Positions 9,056 to 16,679 of a DNA stretch of 32,818 nt are shown in pieces; position 1 is the stretch's first letter, and the number at the start of each line of letters is the position of its first letter. This DNA is from an uncultured Prevotella sp. (lineage in GTDB: Bacteria > Bacteroidota > Bacteroidia > Bacteroidales > Bacteroidaceae): positions 1-32,818 of the forward strand of contig CAJONQ010000010.1 of assembly GCA_905235835.1 (NCBI GenBank), given 5' to 3'. The notes beneath the pieces were generated by a model. That model made no database searches. It was not told where the DNA came from and saw only the letters and a list, made by a program, of their open reading frames with translations. A program made the translations under genes and the position numbers.

Positions 9056-9219
9056 CCGGCACCTTCGGTCCTCGAAGCCGGCACCTTCCTGTTTGTTCCA
9101 TAGGGTGGAACACTTTGTTCCATGGGGTGGAATAACTTGTTCCATGGCATGGAATAAAGTATCCCTTTGACTCCGATCTTTGATCGGGATGCCTTCTATC
9201 TTTGATCGGAGTGCCTTCT
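9056..9219. repeat. Run of short repeats with an exact 22-bp period, three motif families
   Basis: Three adjacent families share one 22-bp period. Family A has CCGGCACCTTC at 9056 and 9078. Family B has three units starting at 9092, 9114 and 9136, each containing TTGTTCCAT and TGGAA. Family C has two units starting at 9176 and 9198, each ATCTTTGATCGG plus a TGCCTTCT end. Units are internally palindromic: TTCCATGGCATGGAA at 9142-9156, CCGATCTTTGATCGG at 9173-9187, and CTTCG/CGAAG at 9063-9077. ACTCCGATC (9170-9178) is also the exact reverse complement of GATCGGAGT (9204-9212). The run lies between convergent operons and has no coding potential. Confidence 0.8.
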
Positions 9220-9314
9220 CTCTCCTATAAGATCATCATGCATCTGGTGACGGACCCGTTTTGCTCTCCTTTTTGAGGCAAAACACCCCCACTTTTTGGG
9301 CAAAAATCGCCTTT

Positions 9315-9395
9315 CCTTGCCACCGTTGCCACTTCCTTGTCACCAGCAATCCACTGACTATCAAATAGTTTTGCAAGGCGGTAACGGTGACAAGG
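9315..9395. repeat. Inverted repeat set around CCTTGTCACCGTTACC
   Basis: CCTTGCCACCGTTGCC at 9315-9330 matches, at 14 of 16 positions, the reverse complement of GGTAACGGTGACAAGG at 9380-9395. A second plus-strand copy, CCTTGTCACC at 9335-9344, is a perfect 10-bp complement of the same right arm. Two competing left arms therefore face one right arm. No function is evident. Confidence 0.55.
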
Positions 9396-9431
9396 GTTTT
9401 AAAAATTATAGTAGAGAAGCCTCCCTCCTAA

Positions 9432-9451
9432 CCTCCCTTGTTGAGGGGAGG
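9432..9451 (-). terminator. Hairpin just downstream of malQ (possible terminator)
   Basis: CCTCCC (9432-9437) pairs with GGGAGG (9446-9451) around a loop of about 8 nt. It starts 9 nt after the malQ stop on the minus strand. There is no clear U-tract, so it may be a weak terminator, an RNA-stabilising hairpin or a dispersed palindromic repeat. Confidence 0.35.
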
Positions 9452-9459
9452 AAAGAAAC

Positions 9460-12093
9460 TCATCCTCGTTTACTCCTCGTAATCATCGTGCGTACCTTAT
9501 TATTATAGCGGTCGGCAGCGATGAGTTGCTCGATGGTGAGGTGCATGCGGTATTTCCAACGATTATACGGGTCGCTGGGTACGTTGACACGCTCCTCCTG
9601 TGGACTCTTTGAACGCAGTTCACCATCCATCGCCAACCAGTCTTGCAAGGAGAGGATGCAGAGCATGGACGGACAATAAAGGTGGCGGGCGATGATCTCC
9701 TCCGCCAGATGGGCAGGTAACTGCTCCGGTGCTCGTCCCTCTTTCTGCAACATGGTGATATAAAAGCGCTGGCGACGCTCAGGACTCTCCTGCCACCAGA
9801 GGCGCAGGGGCGACATATCATGGGTGGAGATGGTAGCGACGGAACGATAGGGATTCGCCTCCAGATGGGCGAACTCGAAACCTTGCTGCTTGGGCATCTG
9901 CTGAATCTCCAAGGTGAGGATGCGCAACTGGTCAAGCACAGACTCCACACAATCGGGCAGCATCCCAAGGTCCTCCCCACAGATCAGCAGTCGGGAGTCC
10001 TTGAAGATAGCCGGTAATCGCTTGAGCGCCTGTTGTCCCCAGAACATCGAGTGCCGTTGGTAGAAATAGTTATTATACAGTCGCAGGAAGGCATCCTTGT
10101 CCTCATTACTCAACGCCTCATAGATCGGTTCGTTGAGAACACCAATACGAGGATGATACATATCTGCCTGACGAGGGTCCTCGACAAAGAGCACATCACT
10201 GATCAGTCGCATCAGTCCGTCACGAATCCAGAGACTACTCTCGTCATGACGATCCGCAAAATAAGCGGCAACTTTCCGCTGTGTGGCATACTCTTCTTTC
10301 AGGTCATAGAGGTTATACGCTTTCCGCACCAAGAAATGGTCACGCACATACTGAGCATGGATGCCGAAGAGACGGTCTATCAGTCGGTCATTGATGAACG
10401 GACGAGTAAAGAGCTCCTTGCGGAAAGCCAGTCCAAAATACTCTATCTCACCCACCGTCAGAGGCAAGGCTGGTGAGAAATGTCCCAAGAGTCCATAGAC
10501 CGCATCCTCAGGTATCTCCCAGATACGGAAGAAGCCCAGCACATGGTCGATACGGAGCGCATCGAAATACTGCTCCAGATGTTTCAACCGTTTGCGGAAC
10601 CAATCAACCAGTTCCTTGCTCCACTGATAGGTAGGGAATCCCCAGTTCTGTCCTTGCATGGTAAACGCATCAGGCGGAGCCCCTGTCTGACTGTCGAGAT
10701 GGAAGAGTTCAGGATGCTCCTTCGTCTCCACACTCTCCCGATTGACTCCAATCGGCAGGTCACCTTTGAGGATGATACCCTTAGAACGGGCATAGTCGGC
10801 AGCGGCTTTCAACTGCACATGAAGGAGATACTGGAGGTAATAGATGAAGGTAACAGGCTGTTGACTGTCAGCTGTCAGCCATGCGGCATAAGGTTTCAGC
10901 CATTCCATATTCTCCTGGACGAACTCCTTGAACTCCTTGCTGTCAGTAACCGTCTTTCCCTTCTCCCCAAAAAGCTGTAGCAGATACTCGTTCTTCACCC
11001 GGTCTACCGCCTCATAGTCACTGTAAGGAAGGGCATTCAGCTCCTGTCTCCTGCGATGGAACTGTGTCATGGTCTGCTTCGACTTCAACGTACCGGCAGC
11101 CTCCAAGTCGATATAATGCGGATGGAGGGCAAAGACACTGACAATATTATAAGGATAGGAGTCCTGCCAGCCGTGAGTGACAGTGGTATCATTGACAGGC
11201 AACAGTTGGATGACCCTCATACCAGTCTGCTCTGCCCAGTCAACAAGCCGTTTGAGGTCACCGAAGTCCCCTACTCCATAAGAATGCTCACTACGCAGGG
11301 AGAACACTGGTACAGCGACTCCAGCGGCACGCCATATATTCTCCTTGATACGCAGATGCCCCCCATAGAGCACCAGCACCTGTCCGTCACTGATCAGTTC
11401 CTGACTGTTTGCCGAAGACTGCAGGCTGTCATCAATCACTCTATTGTCACCCTCCTCCCAAGCGATGAAGGCATGTGTCTTGTCATCAACAACCACATAT
11501 TTATACTCCAAGGGGAACATCACACCCAAGGCGTTGACCGTCAGCATCCACTCATGCTGTCCGGCATACTCCATCCGCAGATAACGGGAGGTGTTCCAAC
11601 TACCGATGGCAGGATGACTGCCACAGATAGCGACAGCCTGTCCGGGTTGTAACTGTGGGGCAGAGACACGGAAGGTGATGGTGCGACGGAACAAAGGCAG
11701 GCGTAAAGCCTCCACATGTTCGTCAGTATGTCCATGTACCATCGTCAGATACGCATTGGTATAGAGATGCGACGGCAGTGGCAAGTCTCTCCACTGGTCT
11801 GGGAAGATATAGTCTTTCGATGTGTCGAAATGATAGATACGTGGTACCAGGTCCCATTCACGGCGCAGCACATGACCGTCACCATCCTCCACCTGATAGA
11901 TATATACAATATGCGATAGCGGATGCTGACGTGACTCCAAGGCAGCTGTCTCCAAGGTCCACAGCTCTCCGTCCTCCGTCTGCATCAGCAGGTTATAATT
12001 CTTGACAGTACCATCCTGGCTATGATAGGCAATGCAGATATGCAAGCTCTCTCCCCATGCCGTACGATACTGTATACTGAATTTTAGCTTCAT
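9460..12093 (-). CDS. malQ: 4-alpha-glucanotransferase, DPE2-like, with two N-terminal starch-binding domains
   Basis: Amylomaltase of 877 residues that transfers glucan units between malto-oligosaccharides. Two CBM20-like domains come first, at about 1-120 and 133-245; the second contains VAICGSHPAIGSWN. The GH77 catalytic domain follows from about 270. Catalytic residues are visible: nucleophile Asp516 (ALRIDHVLG), acid/base Glu707 (ICGEDLG) and Asp759 (STHDMSP). About 190 residues separate nucleophile and acid/base, against about 48 in E. coli MalQ. That insertion of roughly 140 residues, plus twin CBM20s, is the known architecture of plant DPE2 and Bacteroidota MalQ. The frame stays open to 12195, but the promoter at 12110-12141 lies inside that extension, so ATG at 12093 is chosen. 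It is a single gene, diverging from mltG. Confidence 0.94.
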   Translation of the reverse strand: MKLKFSIQYRTAWGESLHICIAYHSQDGTVKNYNLLMQTEDGELWTLETAALESRQHPLSHIVYIYQVEDGDGHVLRREWDLVPRIYHFDTSKDYIFPDQWRDLPLPSHLYTNAYLTMVHGHTDEHVEALRLPLFRRTITFRVSAPQLQPGQAVAICGSHPAIGSWNTSRYLRMEYAGQHEWMLTVNALGVMFPLEYKYVVVDDKTHAFIAWEEGDNRVIDDSLQSSANSQELISDGQVLVLYGGHLRIKENIWRAAGVAVPVFSLRSEHSYGVGDFGDLKRLVDWAEQTGMRVIQLLPVNDTTVTHGWQDSYPYNIVSVFALHPHYIDLEAAGTLKSKQTMTQFHRRRQELNALPYSDYEAVDRVKNEYLLQLFGEKGKTVTDSKEFKEFVQENMEWLKPYAAWLTADSQQPVTFIYYLQYLLHVQLKAAADYARSKGIILKGDLPIGVNRESVETKEHPELFHLDSQTGAPPDAFTMQGQNWGFPTYQWSKELVDWFRKRLKHLEQYFDALRIDHVLGFFRIWEIPEDAVYGLLGHFSPALPLTVGEIEYFGLAFRKELFTRPFINDRLIDRLFGIHAQYVRDHFLVRKAYNLYDLKEEYATQRKVAAYFADRHDESSLWIRDGLMRLISDVLFVEDPRQADMYHPRIGVLNEPIYEALSNEDKDAFLRLYNNYFYQRHSMFWGQQALKRLPAIFKDSRLLICGEDLGMLPDCVESVLDQLRILTLEIQQMPKQQGFEFAHLEANPYRSVATISTHDMSPLRLWWQESPERRQRFYITMLQKEGRAPEQLPAHLAEEIIARHLYCPSMLCILSLQDWLAMDGELRSKSPQEERVNVPSDPYNRWKYRMHLTIEQLIAADRYNNKVRTMITRSKRG

Positions 12094-12109
12094 GACGTTT
12101 AAGTTTTCT

Positions 12110-12141
12110 GCAAAGTTACGAAAAATCGAGAGCAAAACAAA
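12110..12141 (-). promoter_or_regulatory. Proximal promoter of malQ
   Basis: On the minus strand TTTG (12141-12138) and TAACTTTGC (12118-12110) are 19 nt apart, a full match to the Bacteroidota sigma consensus TTTG-N19-21-TAnnTTTG. The ATG at 12093 lies 16 nt past the -7 element, so the leader is about 11 nt. Confidence 0.7.
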
Positions 12142-12191
12142 GAAACTCGTTCCTTTTTTGCCGAGATGGAGTAAGTTAGCCATATTTGATG

Positions 12192-12200
12192 GCAAAGTTA
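12192..12200 (-). promoter_or_regulatory. Second, distal -7 element upstream of malQ
   Basis: TAACTTTGC appears again on the minus strand at 12200-12192, within a 16-bp exact copy (GCAAAGTTACGAAAAA on the plus strand) of the proximal promoter 82 bp away. No TTTG lies at -33; the 7-bp repeats, reading GTTTAGA on this strand, occupy that place. An in-frame ATG at 12183 follows almost at once. Confidence 0.4.
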
Positions 12201-12209
12201 CGAAAAAAG

Positions 12210-12237
12210 TCTAAACTCTAAACTCTAAACTCTAAAC
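12210..12237. repeat. Four perfect tandem copies of a 7-bp unit (TCTAAAC)
   Basis: TCTAAAC is repeated at 12210, 12217, 12224 and 12231. A fifth 7-bp block, TTTTTTG (12238-12244), leads straight into the mltG -7 element. The array lies between the divergent -7 elements of malQ (distal) and mltG. Confidence 0.9.
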
Positions 12238-12244
12238 TTTTTTG

Positions 12245-12253
12245 TAACTTTGC
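12245..12253 (+). promoter_or_regulatory. -7 promoter element of mltG
   Basis: TAACTTTGC at 12245-12253 matches the consensus and lies 21 nt before the ATG at 12275. No TTTG lies 19-21 nt upstream; that position falls inside the TCTAAAC array. Confidence 0.6.
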
Positions 12254-12274
12254 AGCGAAAAAGTGATAAAAGAT

Positions 12275-13300
12275 ATGAAGATACAAAGTTCCAAGAGATA
12301 TTTAATCCCCGCTGTCATTGGATTACTCCTAGTTATAGGACTGACGTGTTATTACTTCTTCAGTTCGGTATCGACCCTGAAAGAGACACATTATATATAT
12401 ATAACAGAGAACGACACCCAAGACAGTGTGATTGCCAAGATCAAGCCCATCGCTTCAGCAGCTGGTATGGCAGGACTGCAGACGCTGTTCCGCCATGCTG
12501 ATTATGATGAACAGATCAAGACTGGACGCTATGCCATCAAACCATGTGAGAGTGCTATTACCATCTATCGTCATCTGAAGAATGGACTGCAAGAGAGTTT
12601 GAAACTCACGATACCCGAGGCTCGTACGATGGACCGACTGGCTTCCTATCTCAGTAGGAAACTGATGATTGACTCCGCAACCATAGCCTCAGCACTTTAC
12701 TCACAGGAAGTATGCGCAAAATACGGCTATGACACATGTACGATCCCAGCTTTGTTCGTACCCAACACCTATGAGGTCTATTGGAATGTCAGCCTTGACG
12801 GACTCTTGGAGCGTATGCAGAAAGAGCATGACCGTTTTTGGAACGGAGAGCGGACGGCAAAAGCAGCCAGGCAGAACCTGACACCCAACGAGGTGGCTAC
12901 CCTCGCCTCTATCATTGACGAGGAGACAACAAATAGAGCAGAGAAGCCGATGGTTGCCGGTATGTATCTCAACCGACTGAAACAGAATATGCCTTTGCAG
13001 GCTGACCCTACCATCAAGTTCGCCCTCAAAGACTTTACCTTGAGGCGTATCTATAATCATATGCTTAAAATCAACAGCCCTTACAACACCTATGTGAATG
13101 AGGGACTGCCTCCTGGTCCTATCAAGATTGCCTCTGTCAGGGGAATTGACGCCGTCCTGAATGCCGTCGACCATGAATATCTGTATATGTGTGCCAAAGA
13201 GGACTTCTCTGGTACCCATAACTTTGCCAAGACCTATGCGGAGCATCTGAAGAATGCGGCAAAGTACTCCAAGGCACTTAACGAGAGAGGGATAAAATAA
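12275..13300 (+). CDS. mltG: Endolytic murein transglycosylase MltG (YceG family)
   Basis: Inner-membrane lytic transglycosylase of 341 residues that cuts nascent peptidoglycan strands and helps set glycan length. One N-terminal transmembrane helix covers about 8-28. A LysM-like region follows, then the YceG domain. Catalytic Glu217 lies in LASIIDEETTN, aligning with Glu218 of E. coli MltG (VEKET). Other family blocks are visible: MYLNRLKQNMPLQADPT and SPYNTYVNEGLPPGPI. A GTG at 12263 would add four residues, but ATG at 12275 gives a sensible leader after the -7 element and begins with a normal basic N-terminus. It stands alone: glnS downstream has its own promoter. Confidence 0.94.
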   Translation: MKIQSSKRYLIPAVIGLLLVIGLTCYYFFSSVSTLKETHYIYITENDTQDSVIAKIKPIASAAGMAGLQTLFRHADYDEQIKTGRYAIKPCESAITIYRHLKNGLQESLKLTIPEARTMDRLASYLSRKLMIDSATIASALYSQEVCAKYGYDTCTIPALFVPNTYEVYWNVSLDGLLERMQKEHDRFWNGERTAKAARQNLTPNEVATLASIIDEETTNRAEKPMVAGMYLNRLKQNMPLQADPTIKFALKDFTLRRIYNHMLKINSPYNTYVNEGLPPGPIKIASVRGIDAVLNAVDHEYLYMCAKEDFSGTHNFAKTYAEHLKNAAKYSKALNERGIK

Positions 13301-13330
13301 AAAATGCTCCTTGCTTCACAGCGAGGGGCA
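13296..13330 (-). terminator. Intrinsic terminator, minus-strand orientation
   Basis: TGCTCCTTGC (13305-13314) and GCGAGGGGCA (13321-13330) form a 10-bp stem with two G-T wobbles and a 6-nt loop. On the minus strand the stem is followed by TTTTTTATTTT, the arrangement of an intrinsic terminator. On the plus strand no T-run follows, so it is a poor terminator for mltG. Confidence 0.6.
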
Positions 13331-13383
13331 ATTTAATCGGTATTAGTCCTTTTTAAGGTAAAAAGATTGTATTCAGGATAACG
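13298..13383 (-). ncRNA. Candidate small RNA on the minus strand between mltG and glnS
   Basis: A full consensus promoter (see 13387-13419) points left and would start a transcript near 13383. About 55 nt on there is a strong hairpin followed by a U-tract, predicting a transcript of about 86 nt ending near 13298, at the mltG stop codon. A smaller stem (CTTTTT with AAAAAG, loop ACCTT) lies in the middle. No ORF of useful size is present. This is prediction only; expression is not shown. Confidence 0.45.
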
Positions 13384-13386
13384 GGG

Positions 13387-13419
13387 ACAAAGGTACAGCC
13401 TTTTTAACACTCCTGCAAA
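13387..13419 (-). promoter_or_regulatory. Full-consensus promoter facing left, with no gene downstream
   Basis: On the minus strand TTTG (13419-13416), a 20-nt spacer and TACCTTTGT (13395-13387) match TTTG-N19-21-TAnnTTTG exactly. No protein gene lies on the minus strand downstream, only the hairpin terminator at 13296-13330. Confidence 0.55.
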
Positions 13420-13473
13420 TAAAATCTTATGTTAAATAACATATTTTATAGATAAAGCGAAAAAACTTACTAC

Positions 13474-13501
13474 TTTCAACTTTTAACTCTAAACTTTTTA
13501 G
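13474..13501. repeat. Four degenerate 7-bp units abutting the glnS promoter
   Basis: Successive 7-mers TTTCAAC, TTTTAAC, TCTAAAC and TTTTTAG fill 13474-13501 and run directly into the -7 element at 13502. The last two units match the array before mltG (TCTAAAC then TTTTTTG) in the same phase. Confidence 0.7.
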
Positions 13502-13510
13502 TACCTTTGC
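13502..13510 (+). promoter_or_regulatory. -7 promoter element of glnS
   Basis: TACCTTTGC at 13502-13510 matches TAnnTTTGC. The ATG at 13537 is 27 nt further on. No TTTG lies at the -33 distance; the 7-bp repeats occupy it. Confidence 0.6.
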
Positions 13511-13536
13511 AAGCAAAATTAAACGTTTAATATATC

Positions 13537-15255
13537 ATGACAGAAGAGAAGAATTTGACTGAGAACGAGGAGAAGAAGAGTCTCAGCTTTGTAGAGCAGA
13601 TGGTGGAGAGTGATCTCGCCGCAGGTAAGAACGGAGGTAGAATACAGACCCGTTTCCCGCCAGAGCCTAACGGATATATACACATCGGACATGCCAAGGC
13701 TATCTGCATGGACTTCGGTGTTGCCGAGAAGTTCGGAGGTACCTGTAATCTTCGCTTTGACGATACGAACCCCACCAAAGAGAATACCGAGTATGTGGAG
13801 AACATCATGAATGACATCAAGTGGCTCGGTTTCCACTGGGAGAATGTCTATTATGCCTCCGACTATTTCGATAAGTTGTGGGATTTCGCCATCTGGCTCA
13901 TTGAGAAAGGACTCGCTTACGTTGACGAGCAGACCTCAGAGCAGATTGCCGAGCAGAAAGGAACACCCACACAGGCTGGCAGACCCAGTCCGTTCCGTGA
14001 CCGTCCCATTGAGGAGAATCTTCGCCTGTTCCATCAGATGAACACGCCTGAGGCAGTGGAAGGCTCGATGGTGTTACGTGCCAAACTCGATATGGCAAAC
14101 CCCAATATGCATTTCCGTGATCCGATTATCTATCGTATCATCCAGATACCCCATCACCGTACAGGAACCAAGTGGCACTGTTATCCGATGTATGACTTCG
14201 CCCACGGACAGAGCGACTATTTCGAGGGTGTCACCCACTCTATCTGTACGTTGGAGTTTGTACCTCATCGCCCACTCTATGACAAGTTTGTAGACTTCCT
14301 GCAAGAAAAGGAGGGGCAGACCGCTTACCGTCCTCGTCAGATTGAGTTTAACCGTCTGAACCTCACCTATACCGTGATGTCTAAGCGTAAGCTGAAAGCT
14401 TTGGTGGACGAAGGACTGGTAGATGGCTGGAGCGATCCCCGTATGCCGACTGTTTGCGGTATGCGCCGTCGTGGTTATTCCGCACAGAGTATCCGTAACT
14501 TCATCAAGTCTATCGGATATACCAAATTTGATGCGTTGAACGACTACGCATTGTTAGAGGCAGCTGTCCGTGACGACCTGAACAAGAAGGCATGCCGTGT
14601 TTCTGCGGTATTGAACCCTGTCAAGCTCGTCATCACCAATTATCCTGAGGGTAAGACGGAACAGATGGAGGCGATCAATAATCCTGAGAATGAGGCAGAC
14701 GGAAAGCATACCATCACCTTCAGTCGTGAGCTATGGATTGAGCGTGACGACTTCATGGAGGTAGCCGAGAAGAAATTCATGCGCTTAGCTCCCGGTAAGG
14801 AGGTACGTCTGAAGAATGCCTATATCATCAAATGTGACGAGGAGCATCCCTGTGACAAGGATGCTGAGGGTAATGTCACGACGATTTATGCCACCTACGA
14901 CCCGGAGACCCGCAGTGGACAGCCCGGTGCCGACCGTAAGATCAAGGGAAAGACACTGCACTGGCTGAGTTGCCAGAACGCAGTACCTGCAGAGGTACGT
15001 CTGTACGACCGTCTTTTCTCCGTGGAGAACCCCGGTGCAGATGAGCGTGACTTCCGTGAGTTACTCAATCCCAATTCATTGACAGTATTGAAGAACTGCT
15101 ATGTAGAGCAATACCTCACAGAGAAAAAGCCGGGTGATTTCCTACAGTTCCAGCGTATTGGATACTTCACGCTCGATGAGTCATCCAAGGAAGGTCACCT
15201 CATCTTCAACAAGACTGTCGGACTGAAAGACACTTGGGCGAAGATGAATAAGTAA
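13537..15255 (+). CDS. glnS: Glutaminyl-tRNA synthetase
   Basis: Class I aminoacyl-tRNA synthetase of 572 residues that charges tRNA-Gln with glutamine in the cytoplasm. The HIGH motif lies at 49-52 (PNGYIHIGHAKA) and the KMSKS-type loop at 280-284 (VMSKR), the form found in GlnRS. Family blocks such as CNLRFDDTNPTKE and SICTLEFVPHRPLYD separate it from bacterial GluRS. The C-terminal part is the two-barrel anticodon-binding domain. Its length is close to the usual ~550. It has its own promoter and heads a tight operon: its stop overlaps the ATG of the TPR gene by one base. Having GlnRS implies direct charging rather than relying only on the transamidation route. Confidence 0.96.
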   Translation: MTEEKNLTENEEKKSLSFVEQMVESDLAAGKNGGRIQTRFPPEPNGYIHIGHAKAICMDFGVAEKFGGTCNLRFDDTNPTKENTEYVENIMNDIKWLGFHWENVYYASDYFDKLWDFAIWLIEKGLAYVDEQTSEQIAEQKGTPTQAGRPSPFRDRPIEENLRLFHQMNTPEAVEGSMVLRAKLDMANPNMHFRDPIIYRIIQIPHHRTGTKWHCYPMYDFAHGQSDYFEGVTHSICTLEFVPHRPLYDKFVDFLQEKEGQTAYRPRQIEFNRLNLTYTVMSKRKLKALVDEGLVDGWSDPRMPTVCGMRRRGYSAQSIRNFIKSIGYTKFDALNDYALLEAAVRDDLNKKACRVSAVLNPVKLVITNYPEGKTEQMEAINNPENEADGKHTITFSRELWIERDDFMEVAEKKFMRLAPGKEVRLKNAYIIKCDEEHPCDKDAEGNVTTIYATYDPETRSGQPGADRKIKGKTLHWLSCQNAVPAEVRLYDRLFSVENPGADERDFRELLNPNSLTVLKNCYVEQYLTEKKPGDFLQFQRIGYFTLDESSKEGHLIFNKTVGLKDTWAKMNK

Positions 15256-16679
15256 TGAAGAAAACAGGCGACGAATATTTTGACAGCGAGGAGTTCAGGA
15301 CTATCCTGGACCACTTTGAGGAGTCTGCCAAATCGGGGCATCCCCTTTTTATGGATGCCGACGATTTGGCAGATATTGCCGATTACTATCATTACATAGG
15401 AAAAGACGCTAAAGCGGATCAAGTAATAGACTACGCATTGTCCTTATATCCCAATGCCACATTACCCAATGTGTACAAGGCTCGTGAGGCTTTGACACAG
15501 GGAGATATTGACTCCGCACAGGAATATATTGAGCAGATAGAGAGTAAGGACGACCCGGAGTATCACTATATGCAGGCGGAACTGATGATTGCACAAGATC
15601 ATGTGGAGGAAGCTGATGCCTATTTGCGAGAATATCTCAAGACCGTTCCACCTGATGAATACCAGAATTTCGTCATGGATATCGCCAATATCTTCTCCGA
15701 CTATGATGTGAACGACAAGGCGTATGAATGGATGATGCGCACCAAAGACGATGACAGCAACGATTTCAAGGAGTTGATGGCACGGGCGCTCTTCGGTATT
15801 GGCAAGTATAAAGACAGTGAGCGTATCTTTAACGAGCTATTAGACAAAGACCCCTATTCTAAACGCTATTGGAACGCACTCTCTAATGCCCAGTATATGA
15901 ACGACAACTTCAGTGGTGCCGTGACGAGTAGCGAATATGCCATAGCCATTGACCCGGAGGATGCTGAGGCGGTCATCAATAAGGCCAACGCGTTATTAAG
16001 ACTGGGGAATCTTGAAGAGGCAATACATTATTATGACCGTTATGGTGAGCTTTCATCTCCCGACGGATTCAGTCTCTTGAACAAAGGTGCCTGCCTGAGC
16101 GGTCTTAACAGACATGAGGAGGCACTGGTTACACTTCAACAGGCACTGGCTGTTTGTCCCCCAGACTTTCATTTTCTCCCACAAATCTATCAGGAACTCG
16201 CCCTCTGTTGCAGTTCCCTACAGCGTTTGGATGATGCGTTACATTATATCGATGAGACCCGTCAGCTGGACTGTGACCACATTGACATGCTGACCCTAAA
16301 AGGACATATTCTGTTAGAGAATGGGCAAAACCAAAGGGCTGAGGAAGTCTTCAAGAACGCGATTATCCGTTCAAACAATGACCCTAACGTCATTTTACGC
16401 ATTATTGTGTCGTTATATGACAACAAATACGTGAAAGCTGCCTATGAGATGCTACAGAAGTTTTTCACGATGGTGGTCAATGACGAATATGACCAAGGGT
16501 ACTCCTATATGGCACTATGCTGCAATGACCTTGGCTATACCGAGGAGTTCTTGATGTATTTGCGCATAGCCGTTGAGCGTAACCCCAGTGAGGCACGGCT
16601 GGTTCTGGGGCATCTTTTCCCTGAGGACATGGCAGCAAAAGAGTATTACCATTATATGTATCAAAAATTGAAAAAATGA
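15255..16679 (+). CDS. Tetratricopeptide-repeat protein of unknown role
   Basis: A 474-residue protein of TPR-like helical repeats with no signal peptide or membrane segment, so probably cytoplasmic. Repeat-like units are clear from about residue 190 to 400, for example INKANALLRLGNLEEAIHYY, LLNKGACLSGLNRHEEAL and LTLKGHILLENGQNQRAEEV. The N-terminal third is acidic and also helical. Such proteins are scaffolds for protein contacts and I cannot name a partner. The gene is translationally coupled on both sides: TAATG with glnS and ATGA with the DedA gene. Confidence 0.85.
   Translation: MKKTGDEYFDSEEFRTILDHFEESAKSGHPLFMDADDLADIADYYHYIGKDAKADQVIDYALSLYPNATLPNVYKAREALTQGDIDSAQEYIEQIESKDDPEYHYMQAELMIAQDHVEEADAYLREYLKTVPPDEYQNFVMDIANIFSDYDVNDKAYEWMMRTKDDDSNDFKELMARALFGIGKYKDSERIFNELLDKDPYSKRYWNALSNAQYMNDNFSGAVTSSEYAIAIDPEDAEAVINKANALLRLGNLEEAIHYYDRYGELSSPDGFSLLNKGACLSGLNRHEEALVTLQQALAVCPPDFHFLPQIYQELALCCSSLQRLDDALHYIDETRQLDCDHIDMLTLKGHILLENGQNQRAEEVFKNAIIRSNNDPNVILRIIVSLYDNKYVKAAYEMLQKFFTMVVNDEYDQGYSYMALCCNDLGYTEEFLMYLRIAVERNPSEARLVLGHLFPEDMAAKEYYHYMYQKLKK

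Larger units (their letters stand above)
9045..9459. other. Gene-free convergent intergenic region (415 bp)
   Basis: No plausible gene lies between the LytTR gene and the end of malQ. The left part holds the 22-bp-period repeats (9056-9219). The middle holds an imperfect hairpin, GTTTTGC at 9258-9264 with GCAAAAC at 9278-9284. Next comes the inverted repeat set at 9315-9395. The right end holds a short hairpin just after the malQ stop. A -7-like TAGTTTTGC lies at 9366-9374 on the plus strand without a convincing -33 partner. Confidence 0.7.

Noticed and set aside
9056..9219. Possible CRISPR array from the regular 22-bp spacing
   Set aside because: Units are contiguous, with no unique spacers between identical repeats, motif identity changes along the run, and no cas genes are present.
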